Shown: positions 34,020 through 41,955 of the stretch, one piece after another
How positions within the stretch are numbered: the stretch's first letter is position 1
Layout of the letters: every line of letters starts with the position of its first letter
Source: Mycolicibacterium tusciae JS617
Lineage (GTDB): Bacteria > Actinomycetota > Actinomycetes > Mycobacteriales > Mycobacteriaceae
NCBI RefSeq assembly: GCF_000243415.2
Contig: NZ_KI912270.1
Span: forward strand, 744,001 to 808,000
Reading direction: 5' to 3'
DNA length: 64,000 nt
Position numbers and translations under genes: made by a program
The notes under the pieces: model-generated
The model's database searches: none
What the model was told of the DNA's origin: nothing
The model's input: only the letters and a program-made list of their open reading frames with translations

Positions 34020-34181
34020 ATGTGCCGAGCAGTGAATTGCAGGGTGTGCGGCAAGCAGACATGGGCAGGATGTGGTGAGCATGTCGACGAGGTGATGCGA
34101 GGTGTGCCAGCGGCGCAGCGGTGCATGGGACATGAAATTCCTCCCAGCCGGTGGACCCGCATCTTCAGTCGAACGCGATGA
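34020..34181 (+). CDS. Small Cys-rich zinc-ribbon-like protein
   Basis: 53 residues. The ATG at 34020 follows a good ribosome-binding site (aaggag). Sequence MCRAVNCRVCGKQTWAGCG holds four Cys with C-x2-C and C-x7-C spacing, followed by a later Cys and GHE. Very similar small proteins with CKTCGKTTWAGCG-like cores are common in actinobacteria and are likely metal-binding. It is divergent from the CstR-like operon and shares its operator region, so it may respond to the same stress. Confidence 0.75.
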   Translation: MCRAVNCRVCGKQTWAGCGEHVDEVMRGVPAAQRCMGHEIPPSRWTRIFSRTR

Positions 34182-34260
34182 TCCGACCGACCCCCTGGGT
34201 CTCCGGGCTGCACACCACGCTGGTCGGGTATCCGCGCCAGCGCCTTTGGGGTCTCGAAAA

Positions 34261-34536
34261 CGATGGCGAGTGAGGACTACCACTGTCACCGGAGACTATG
34301 GAGTCGACCTGATCGCCAAGAAGGGCGACCAACGTATCGCTGTCCAATGCAAGCGTTATAGCAAGCCAATCGGCATAGCAGCAGTCCAGCAAGTCGTGTC
34401 GGGCGCGATGCATCACAACTGCACCGCCAGCTTGGTCGTCAGCAACCAGGAGTTCACTAAGGCGGCGAAGCAACTGGCGCAGACCCATAACTGTCGGCTC
34501 GTGGGTCGTTCCGAATTGCCAAAGTGGATCTTGTGA
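34261..34536 (+). pseudogene. Mrr-like restriction endonuclease domain, N-terminally truncated
   Basis: RWRVRTTTVTGDYGVDLIAKKGDQ and IAVQCKRYSKPIG give the D-x(n)-Q-x-K catalytic signature of the Mrr/RecB-like nuclease fold (Asp in GVDL, Gln-Cys-Lys), and VVSGAMHHNCTASLVVSNQEFT and LVGRSELPKWIL complete the C-terminal part. The usual start of the domain (a GREFE-like helix and membrane or HTH module) is absent. The open frame back to 34102 is out of phase with, and overlaps, the small Cys-rich gene. Probably a fragment. Confidence 0.7.
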
Positions 34537-34701
34537 CGGGAGGGCGGTCCAGGTAACGGACGCTTGGGGCGCAGCCGAAACGCCATCACATGCCGAGTTC
34601 GTGAATCCCGCCACCTGTACCGGGACCAGTTAAACGGCGGCATCGTCAATTAATTGTTTGGTGAGGGTTTGTCCAGCGGACATTACGGATACCTAACGGT
34701 C

Positions 34702-36129
34702 ATGAACGGCGCCGAGCTGCTTGTCGGACGCTACGAAGTTCGCGACGTGCTGGGTTTCGGTGCTACGGCCGAAGTGTGTGATGGCTGGGATACCCGCTTG
34801 AACCGGCCCGTGGCCATCAAACTGCTTCGCCGGGGTCTGACTTCGCAAGCCGACGTCCGGCAACGGTTCGAAATCGAGGCGCGCGCAGCGGCAGCTCTCA
34901 ACCATCCCAACATCGTCCGGGTGTATGACATCGGCAACCACAACGAGACTCCGTTCATCGTGATGGAGCGACTGCCGGGTGACACCCTGGGCGACCAGAT
35001 AGCGCTCGGACCGCTCCCCGAGGCGCAGGCTTGTGCGGCGCTGTGCAGCGTGCTCGCGGCTCTTGCCGTCGCGCACGATGCGGGAATGCTGCATCGTGAT
35101 ATCAAGCCCGGCAACCTGCTGCTCGCGCCATCGGGCACCGTCAAAGTTGCCGATTTCGGGATTGTGAAGACCGCGGGGTCTGTCCATACGACGACTGGTC
35201 ATGTCGTCGGCACGCTGGCGTACATGAGTCCCGCCAGGGTTAGCGGCAAGCCTGCCTCCGTTGATGACGACCTCTATGCCGTCGGCGTCGTTGGATATGA
35301 GGCGCTGACGGGCCGAAAGCCGTTCTGGCAAGAGGATATAATGCCACTGGCCCATGCGATCGTCGAGGGCAATCCACCGCCATTGCAGGAACTGCGTCCA
35401 GACATCGATCCGGTACTTGCCGACGTGATCGAACGTGCGATGTCACCAGATCCGCTTCGGCGATTCGGTAGCGCGAATGCTATGCGGAGGGCTCTGCTCG
35501 GAGAAAAGATTGCGCCCGTCCGTCCCGTTCGGACAATTGCTCATGGGCGGCCGCCGAGGGGTTTGAGGATTCGACGCAAGAGCGCACCAGTGGTGAACGC
35601 GGTGTCCGCGGCGTCGGTCAAACGCTCACCGGGGCGGGCGCTCAAAAGTGCCGGGGCCGGAGTCGTTTTAGGAGCGATGGCACTGGTGGTGCTTGCCTTC
35701 ACGTCGAATCCGTCACCGCCGACACCCACTACGGCGCCTGGCAGCTTCAGCGTCAGCACCCCGGTGCCTTCCCCGGTTGGGGTGACAGAAGTTCCTCGAT
35801 CGACCGCGCCGACTGTTACTCACTCGCCTGTGCCCGTCGTCGTGGTTGCTGAAGCGGAACAGCCGTCCCCAACACGCGTCGTCGAGCAAGCGGGGCTACC
35901 CGAACTACGCCGCACGGGTAGCAGCTTCCGCGGTGGCAGTGGCTCAGGCAACAGCGGCAGCGGGAATGGTTACGGCGATGTCAGCCGCGGTGACGAAAAC
36001 GGCAACGCCAACGGCGCGGGGCGCGCAGGCAATAGAAAGTCCAACAACGGAGACAACGGCAAGGGAGACAACGGAAACGGAAACAACGGCCGCGCGAACG
36101 GAAATAGGGGCGGCGGTAAGCCGAAATAG
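34702..36129 (+). CDS. Membrane Ser/Thr protein kinase with Asn/Gly-rich tail
   Basis: 475 residues. The kinase domain spans about residues 10-265: ATP-loop GFGATAEV, Lys40 in VAIK, catalytic HRDIKPGN (Asp133), DFG at 151-153. The segment where APE or SPEQ normally stands reads MSPARVSG, so the usual Glu is missing. A transmembrane helix at about 316-333 is followed by a Pro/Thr/Ser-rich linker and an extracellular low-complexity end of repeated GN, NGD and NGN units. A PknB-type signalling kinase without PASTA repeats. The ATG at 34702 is preceded by taacggtc, a weak ribosome site. Confidence 0.88.
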   Translation: MNGAELLVGRYEVRDVLGFGATAEVCDGWDTRLNRPVAIKLLRRGLTSQADVRQRFEIEARAAAALNHPNIVRVYDIGNHNETPFIVMERLPGDTLGDQIALGPLPEAQACAALCSVLAALAVAHDAGMLHRDIKPGNLLLAPSGTVKVADFGIVKTAGSVHTTTGHVVGTLAYMSPARVSGKPASVDDDLYAVGVVGYEALTGRKPFWQEDIMPLAHAIVEGNPPPLQELRPDIDPVLADVIERAMSPDPLRRFGSANAMRRALLGEKIAPVRPVRTIAHGRPPRGLRIRRKSAPVVNAVSAASVKRSPGRALKSAGAGVVLGAMALVVLAFTSNPSPPTPTTAPGSFSVSTPVPSPVGVTEVPRSTAPTVTHSPVPVVVVAEAEQPSPTRVVEQAGLPELRRTGSSFRGGSGSGNSGSGNGYGDVSRGDENGNANGAGRAGNRKSNNGDNGKGDNGNGNNGRANGNRGGGKPK

Positions 36130-36197
36130 TCGGCTTATCGGGTCATTTCCGCGCCGGGAGTCAAGTCGCGGCCGATGGCTGCCACCGGCGAACGCAC

Positions 36198-36985
36198 TCA
36201 TTCGGCGCCTTGCATCACGGCTTTCACTGTGAGGGCCAAAATTTTCAGATCAAGTGCGATTGACCAGTTTTCGATGTAGTAGTTGTCCCATTCGACCCGA
36301 TCGGCGATTGAGGTTTGGCCGCGCAGCCCGTGCACCTGTGCCCAGCCGGTGATTCCGGCCTTCACGCGGTGGCGTTCGCCGAAGCGGTGAATCTGTATTT
36401 CGAAGAACTCAACGAATTGCGGTCTTTCTGGTCGTGGACCGACCAGGCTCATCTCCCCCTTGAGCACGTTGATCAGTTGGGGTAGCTCATCCAGCGATGT
36501 TTTGCGCATGATTTTGCCGACGGGGGTCCGTCTGTCGCTGCCTTCGACGCCGCCAGGGGCCGAACGCGACTTCAATTCGAAGTCAGCATCGGAAGCTCCG
36601 GACGGCCGCATGGTGCGGAACTTGAGGCACTGGAAGACTCGTCCGTCGCGTCCGATCCGGTCCTGCCGGAAGAAGATCGGCCCCGGTGAGCTGAGCCGAA
36701 CCAACACGATCAGAGAGATGAGCAACGGGGAGATCGCGAGCAATCCGATGGCCGCCACGGTGCGGTCCATAAGGTGTTTGACGGTGAACTGCCAGCCGTG
36801 CGGGTCGGCGTTCGGTAGCGCCAGCAGCGGCAAGCCGCCGAGGTGTTCGATCCCTGCACGGTCACCGACTGCGTCGAACATGCGGGGAACAACCCACACG
36901 CGCACTTTGTGTCGGTGGGCCACCCGAACCACACGGATAAGAAGCTCGTCACGCAATTGCGAGAATGCAATGAGAACGGCGTCTG
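36198..36985 (-). pseudogene. Undecaprenyl-phosphate sugar transferase, N-terminally truncated
   Basis: The catalytic domain of the bacterial sugar transferase family (WbaP/CpsE type) is intact: DRTVAAIGLLAISPLL membrane helix, SPGPIFFRQDRIGRDGRVFQCLKFRTM, KTSLDELPQLINVLKGEMSLVGPRPE and WAQVHGLRG. Upstream only a short piece of the CoA-binding-like domain (ADAVLIAFSQLRDELLIRVVRVA) remains before a stop at about 36988; the normal four N-terminal helices are absent. A TTG at 36956 could still start a shortened protein. It normally starts exopolysaccharide repeat synthesis at the membrane. Confidence 0.78.
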
Positions 36986-37599
36986 CATGTCAGATTCGGC
37001 GCTGAGTCCGTCAGGCGGCATGGACACCGCCGACCAGTACCCGATCGTTCCGAACGAAAAGCACTGCGCCTCAACCATAGTCACATCAGGTCAATAGGGC
37101 ATCAGTAACTTCGCGTTGCTGAAGAAGAATTTGCCGCACGTTGTGCGTCAAACTCGCTTCAGCTGAGACGGTGGAGCGGGTGGCGCATACTTGTCGCCGT
37201 GGCCGGCTCGGAAAGGCCCGATGGCATGTCTAAGTAGCATGCGCCTTTTTTTGAAATAGATTGTGTCGATCCATGCGTAACCGCAAGAGTCCGACCAGCG
37301 CCGTACCGCTTGACCGCCGCTTGGCGATCTTCTTACTCACCGCGTTGAAAGCGGTCGCGGCTGGAGTTTCTATCAACCCGATATCCGACGCCCGCCAACC
37401 TTTGTCGTATTTTGTGGTCACGACGGTAAACCGCGATTCAGTCAGAAAACAGGACAACTGTGTGTTCTTGCACCAGCTCCTCTTCGACCCATTTGAACGC
37501 CGTTTGCCCGCTTTGCCTTGCCTACGACAGAAGAGGCGATGATCGGACCGATGGTATGCCCATCGATCTCGTCCATCCGAATTGATAGGTCATTATTTA
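36986..37599. other. 600-base region without a convincing gene
   Basis: Short open frames occur on both strands (for example 37230-37457 minus, with KYDKGWRASDIGLIETPAATAFN), but none has a ribosome site plus a recognisable family. Base composition is lower in GC than the neighbours. It separates the truncated sugar transferase from the sigma factor and may be remnant DNA. Confidence 0.4.
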
Positions 37600-38730
37600 G
37601 TGTCGGAGCTCGTTCCTGCGGTGATCGGTGTCCTCGTCCGGCGCGGAGCGGACTTCGCGTCGGCCGAGGATGCCGTGCAGGAGGCCCTGATTCGGGCGCT
37701 GGAAACGTGGCCCGACGATCCGCCGCGTGATCCGAAGGCGTGGCTCGTCGCCGTCGCATGGCGCAAGTTCGTCGACGCCGCTCGTGCCGAAACATCCCGG
37801 CGAGGACGAGAACTCGCGGTAGTCGTCGAGCCACCCGCTGGCGAGGCGTCTGGTGCGGACGACACGCTGGCGCTCTACTTCCTGTGCGCGCACCCCAGCC
37901 TGCCGGAGACCTCGGCGGTCGCACTCACGCTGCGCGCCGTCGGCGGCCTGACCACACGACAGATCGCGACGGCATATCTGGTCCCCGAGGCGACCATGGC
38001 CCAGCGCATCAGCCGGGCCAAGCGGCGCATCACCGGGCTGCCGCTCGACCAACCCGGCGACCTGGCGACGGTTCTGCGCGTGCTTTATCTCGTCTTCAAC
38101 GAGGGGTACAGCGGGGATGTCGACCTGGCGGCCGAGGCGATCCGCCTGACCCGTCAACTCGTTGCTCTCGCCGACGAGCCCGAGATTGCAGGCCTGCTCG
38201 CGCTGATGTTGTTGCATCATGCGCGCCGCGAATCTCGCACTGGTCCTGGCGGCCGCCTGGTGCCGCTCGCCGAGCAGGACCGATCACGCTGGGACACCGG
38301 CCTTATCGCCGAGGGGGTGACGATTCTGCAGGCCGCACTGTCCCGCGACCGGCTGGGCGAATATCAGGCGCAGGCAGCGATCGCCGCCCTGCACGCGGAC
38401 GCCAGGAGCACCGCCGAGACGGACTGGACTCAGATTGTCGAGTGGTACGACGAACTGCTGCGGCTCACGGGCAGCCCCGTGGTGCGGCTCAACCGTGCGG
38501 TGGCGGTCGGCGAGGCCGACGGACCGCAGGCCGGTCTGGCTGCGCTGGTCGACGTGAGCCCCGACCTGCCCCGCTACCTAGCGGTGACCGCGCACCTACG
38601 CGAGCGCGCCGGTGAACTGGAGCGCGCCGCCGAGCTGTATGCCGACGCCTCACGCGCCGCCTCGAGCGTGGCCGAGCGCGATCACCTCACCCGACAGGCC
38701 GCGCGGGTACGGCAACTGCTGCGGCCCTGA
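37600..38730 (+). CDS. ECF sigma factor of the long, TPR-tailed type (ECF42-like)
   Basis: 376 residues from the GTG at 37600; a TTG at 37582 is possible and the exact start is unsure. Region 2: RGADFASAEDAVQEALIRALETWP. Region 4: AVALTLRAVGGLTTRQIATAYLVPEATMAQRISRAKRRI. The C-terminal 200 residues (LYLVFNEGYSGDVDLAAEAIRLTR, LNRAVAVGEADGPQAGLAAL) form the helical extension typical of ECF42-type sigma factors, which usually sit beside YCII/DGPF proteins. No such partner or anti-sigma factor is seen here. Confidence 0.85.
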   Translation: MSELVPAVIGVLVRRGADFASAEDAVQEALIRALETWPDDPPRDPKAWLVAVAWRKFVDAARAETSRRGRELAVVVEPPAGEASGADDTLALYFLCAHPSLPETSAVALTLRAVGGLTTRQIATAYLVPEATMAQRISRAKRRITGLPLDQPGDLATVLRVLYLVFNEGYSGDVDLAAEAIRLTRQLVALADEPEIAGLLALMLLHHARRESRTGPGGRLVPLAEQDRSRWDTGLIAEGVTILQAALSRDRLGEYQAQAAIAALHADARSTAETDWTQIVEWYDELLRLTGSPVVRLNRAVAVGEADGPQAGLAALVDVSPDLPRYLAVTAHLRERAGELERAAELYADASRAASSVAERDHLTRQAARVRQLLRP

Positions 38731-38802
38731 CCGCCGCCTTCCGCGCACGTTGGTGTAAGTAGAGGGTGCGCTCACAAACCAATCAAGGAGTCCACACCCC
38801 CA

Positions 38803-39765
38803 ATGATCAGATTCGCACTCGGCGTCCTGCTAGCCGCCACACTCACGCTGACGGGCTGTCAGGAACCCGAGCGAACTCCAGAGGGGCAGGGCTATCCGGC
38901 CGGACCCGTCACGATGACGGCGGGAGCCAACCCGGGCAGTGGATTCGACATCACGATCCGTTCGGTCGTCGAGGCCTTGCAAGCCGAACACATCGTCGAT
39001 GTGCCTCTCCCCGTTGAGAATCGGCCGGGAAACAGTGGAGCGGATTTCCTCGCCACGATGGTGGAGCAATACAAAGGCGACGACAACCAAGTCTCGGTCA
39101 CGTCACTGTCGATGATGATGAACGAACTTCGCGGCAAGTCCAAGTACGGCTACGACGACGTCACGATGATTGCGCGCGTGATGACCGAGTACTTCGTCGT
39201 CGTCACCCGTGATGACTCTCCGTACAACAATCTCGGTGACGTCATGTCGGGGATCAAGGCGGACCCCAAAGGCGTTGTGGTCGGCGCCGCCAATGACGAT
39301 CAGGCTCCTTTCGACCTCTTGGTATCGGCGGCCGGGGGTGACGCGTCGACCATCAACTACGTTCCCTTCGAGGGTGGCGGTGATCAGATCAAGGCGCTGG
39401 AAACTGGTGAAATCGGCGTGGCGATCGGCGGTGTGAGTGAGTTTGTCGACCTGTTGACGTCGGGAACTCTCCAACCGCTGGGGGTGTTGTCCGAGGAACG
39501 GCTGCCCGGACTCGATGCGCCCACGGCCAGGGAGCAGGGGCTCGATGTCACCCTCTCGAACTGGCGAGGTCTCTACGGCCCGCCGGACATGCCGCAGAAT
39601 GCGGTCGAGTACTGGCAGGAGTCGCTCGGCAAGATGGTGGAATCACCCACCTGGAAGCGGATCGCGAAGGACCGGCAGTTCACCACGACCTTCATGATCG
39701 GCGACGAGTTCCATACCTTCCTGGTGGAGACGCAGGCGGACGTGAAGGCGGCGCTAGAGGCCTGA
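38803..39765 (+). CDS. TctC-family tripartite tricarboxylate transporter binding lipoprotein, orphan
   Basis: 320 residues. LLAATLTLTGC is a lipobox, so the protein is a membrane-anchored extracellular lipoprotein. The body has the Bug/TctC pattern: NPGSGFDITIRSVVEAL, VENRPGNSGADFLATMV, and TAREQGLDVTLSNWRGLYGPPDMP. It binds a carboxylate for import, yet the membrane components TctA and TctB are absent on both sides. A ribosome site aaggag precedes the ATG. Confidence 0.85.
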   Translation: MIRFALGVLLAATLTLTGCQEPERTPEGQGYPAGPVTMTAGANPGSGFDITIRSVVEALQAEHIVDVPLPVENRPGNSGADFLATMVEQYKGDDNQVSVTSLSMMMNELRGKSKYGYDDVTMIARVMTEYFVVVTRDDSPYNNLGDVMSGIKADPKGVVVGAANDDQAPFDLLVSAAGGDASTINYVPFEGGGDQIKALETGEIGVAIGGVSEFVDLLTSGTLQPLGVLSEERLPGLDAPTAREQGLDVTLSNWRGLYGPPDMPQNAVEYWQESLGKMVESPTWKRIAKDRQFTTTFMIGDEFHTFLVETQADVKAALEA

Positions 39766-40434
39766 TCAGTCGTTGGGCATCGGGCTCATGGAGCCGATGT
39801 AGTAGGTCTCGTCGCCGGTGGCATATCCGCCGCCCGCGGTGGCGATGTGCACATGGTCGAAGTGGTTGGCGGTCTCGTTGCCGTAGTCCGCGGTCCAACT
39901 CGGTGCGCCGATGCCGGGGTAGAAGCCCTGCCGCCAGATCACGTGCAGAATGCCCCACCGCTGGGCGTTCGCCAGAGCAAGTCCGGCGATCTGGTTGCCC
40001 AGGTCGATGCCCTCGTCGCTGGTGTGATTCGGGATCATCACGTCGATCGCCAACCCGTTGGGATGCCACCTCAACGGATCCTGTCGATACCCGCCAATGG
40101 TGGTGATCTCCGGGAACATCACGCTGATGGCGCGGGCGGCCCAAATGGTCCTGACCTGCAACCCGTTCTCGGGGGTGACGCCCTTCGGCAACTCGAAGGG
40201 GAGCTCGCGCGCAGCGGCTGGCGCACTTGCCGCCAGCAGCTCGGCCTCGGCGGGAATCGGGACCCTCGGTGCTGCGGGCGGTGCGGACTCGGGGGAGGAC
40301 GGTGCTACTGCCACGGGCGGCGCGCTGCGTGGAGTATCGGCGTTCTGGGCGTACAACATGGCACCCGACACGACCAGTGAAACCACGACCGCCAACCAGC
40401 GGCCTCGGCCGTTAGCTAACAGGTTTCTCGCCAC
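39766..40434 (-). CDS. Membrane-anchored or secreted mycobacterial protein with peptidase-like C-terminal domain
   Basis: 222 residues from the GTG at 40434 (VARNLLANGRGRW). A single hydrophobic segment (LAVVVSLVVSGAMLYA) is followed by a Pro/Ala-rich linker and a C-terminal domain with RWHPNGLAIDVMIPNH, LGNQIAGLALANAQRWGILHVIWRQGFY and ANHFDHVHIAT. The HPNGxAID and DHVH elements resemble zinc ligands of VanY/M15-like peptidases, and the domain is known from several mycobacterial secreted proteins. The catalytic role is an inference. Confidence 0.7.
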   Translation of the reverse strand: MARNLLANGRGRWLAVVVSLVVSGAMLYAQNADTPRSAPPVAVAPSSPESAPPAAPRVPIPAEAELLAASAPAAARELPFELPKGVTPENGLQVRTIWAARAISVMFPEITTIGGYRQDPLRWHPNGLAIDVMIPNHTSDEGIDLGNQIAGLALANAQRWGILHVIWRQGFYPGIGAPSWTADYGNETANHFDHVHIATAGGGYATGDETYYIGSMSPMPND

Positions 40435-40635
40435 GGAAGAGCACTTTACTGTCGTCGCCGACGCGGTATCGCCGTCTTGGTGGTCTCGTAATGTTCTCTT
40501 AGGCCCGACCACCTCGACGGCCAGCAATTTCTTCGCCGGCGAAAACCCTAAAACGGTCGCAGGCACTGCAGTGTCGCGTCGCGAGCGCGTAGTACTACTC
40601 ATCCACCCTCGCCCGCGACGCGGCATCCTGAACGC

Positions 40636-41955
40636 ATGACGCTCACCAAGCCCGTGTCCGGTGCAGGCAAGGTCGCTGCCGAGACTCCCCCCGACCGCGA
40701 CCGCGCTGTCGACGTCGCCCGCCTCGCCGCCCTTGTAGTCGTGATGTTCGGGCATTGCGCGCTGCTGCTGGCCACCATCGACACCACCGGACTGCGGATC
40801 GGCAACCTGCTGGGCGAGGTGCCCGCGATCGCCCCGCTGACCTGGATCGTCCAGGTCATGCCGTTGTTCTTCCTGGCCGGCGGTGCGGCAGGTGCCTACG
40901 GCTGGCATGCGGGCTCGTCGTGGGGCACCTGGCTGTTCAAGCGGGCGCAGCGACTGTGCCGGCCCGTGTTCTGGTACCTCGCGGCGTGGTCGATCGGCAT
41001 CGCGGTGACGTATGCGCTTCTCGGCGCCGACTCCGCCGCGAGCATCGGGCGAGAGTGCGTGGCGCTGCTGTGGTTCCTCGGTGTGTACCTCGTCGTGCTG
41101 GCCTTCGTCCCGGCGCTGACCCGCATGTCCACGGGCCGCGGCGTCGCCCTCGCGGTCGTCACGCTGATCGCCACCGCTGCGGGGTTCGACGCGATTCGAT
41201 TCGCCGTCGGCACACCGATGGCGGGAGTGGCGAACTTCGTCGTCGTCTGGTTGATCCCGATGGTGATCGGGGTGGCCTACGCGCGACATCTGATCGGCCC
41301 ACGCGCGGCACTCGTCGCCGCCGCGTCCGCATTCGCCGCGCAGCTTGTACTCGCGGCTGTCGGACCCTACGAGGTCTCTCTTGTTGTCACGGGAACTGAG
41401 CAGATCTCCAACGTGTCGCCGCCGACGGTGTTGCTCGCGCTGCACTGCACCTGGATGTCCTTTCTGTTTGTGGCCGCCGCAGCCGCGATTGGGCGATGGG
41501 CGCAGCGGCCGCGCGTCTGGTACGTCGTCGCGATGGGCAACGGGGGAGCGATGACGCTCTACCTCTGGCACATCCCGGCGATCGCGGTGGCCACCTTCAC
41601 CCTGCACGCCATCGGCATCGACGCCTATAACGTTGATGCGCCATACTTTTGGGCGATGCTTGCGCTACGGGCGGTGGTATTCGCGGTCGTGATGGCCGCC
41701 ATGTTCTGGATGCTCTCGCCCCTCGAGCATCGTCGACTGCCATGGTGGGATGCGCCCGTCGCGGCCACCCGAGCCCGGTCGACCGCGGCCGGCGTGCTCA
41801 TCGTCCTCGCCGGAGTGGCTCTGGTGCTGCTCGCCAAGAACGGTTTGGGCGACATCGGAGGACTGACGACGCTCGGGTGCTTCGTCGCTGCAGCCGCCGC
41901 CGCGCGCATCTGCGCCGGGGCGAAACAGCGATCGCCTCAACCGGTTACGGCCTAA
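40636..41955 (+). CDS. Acyltransferase-3 family membrane protein
   Basis: 439 residues with about ten to eleven transmembrane helices. [20 protein letters not shown] provides the catalytic-type His and the family start. [31 protein letters not shown] and [10 protein letters not shown] are further acyltransferase-3 blocks. Such proteins O-acylate sugars or lipids of the envelope. Its end overlaps the end of the convergent MmpL gene by 4 bases. It may decorate the lipid exported by the neighbouring MmpL. Confidence 0.82.
   Translation: MTLTKPVSGAGKVAAETPPDRDRAVDVARLAALVVVMFGHCALLLATIDTTGLRIGNLLGEVPAIAPLTWIVQVMPLFFLAGGAAGAYGWHAGSSWGTWLFKRAQRLCRPVFWYLAAWSIGIAVTYALLGADSAASIGRECVALLWFLGVYLVVLAFVPALTRMSTGRGVALAVVTLIATAAGFDAIRFAVGTPMAGVANFVVVWLIPMVIGVAYARHLIGPRAALVAAASAFAAQLVLAAVGPYEVSLVVTGTEQISNVSPPTVLLALHCTWMSFLFVAAAAAIGRWAQRPRVWYVVAMGNGGAMTLYLWHIPAIAVATFTLHAIGIDAYNVDAPYFWAMLALRAVVFAVVMAAMFWMLSPLEHRRLPWWDAPVAATRARSTAAGVLIVLAGVALVLLAKNGLGDIGGLTTLGCFVAAAAAARICAGAKQRSPQPVTA

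Noticed and set aside
37230..37457. Possible 75-residue minus-strand gene
   Set aside because: No ribosome site and no recognisable family; the frame may be chance in a lower-GC remnant region.
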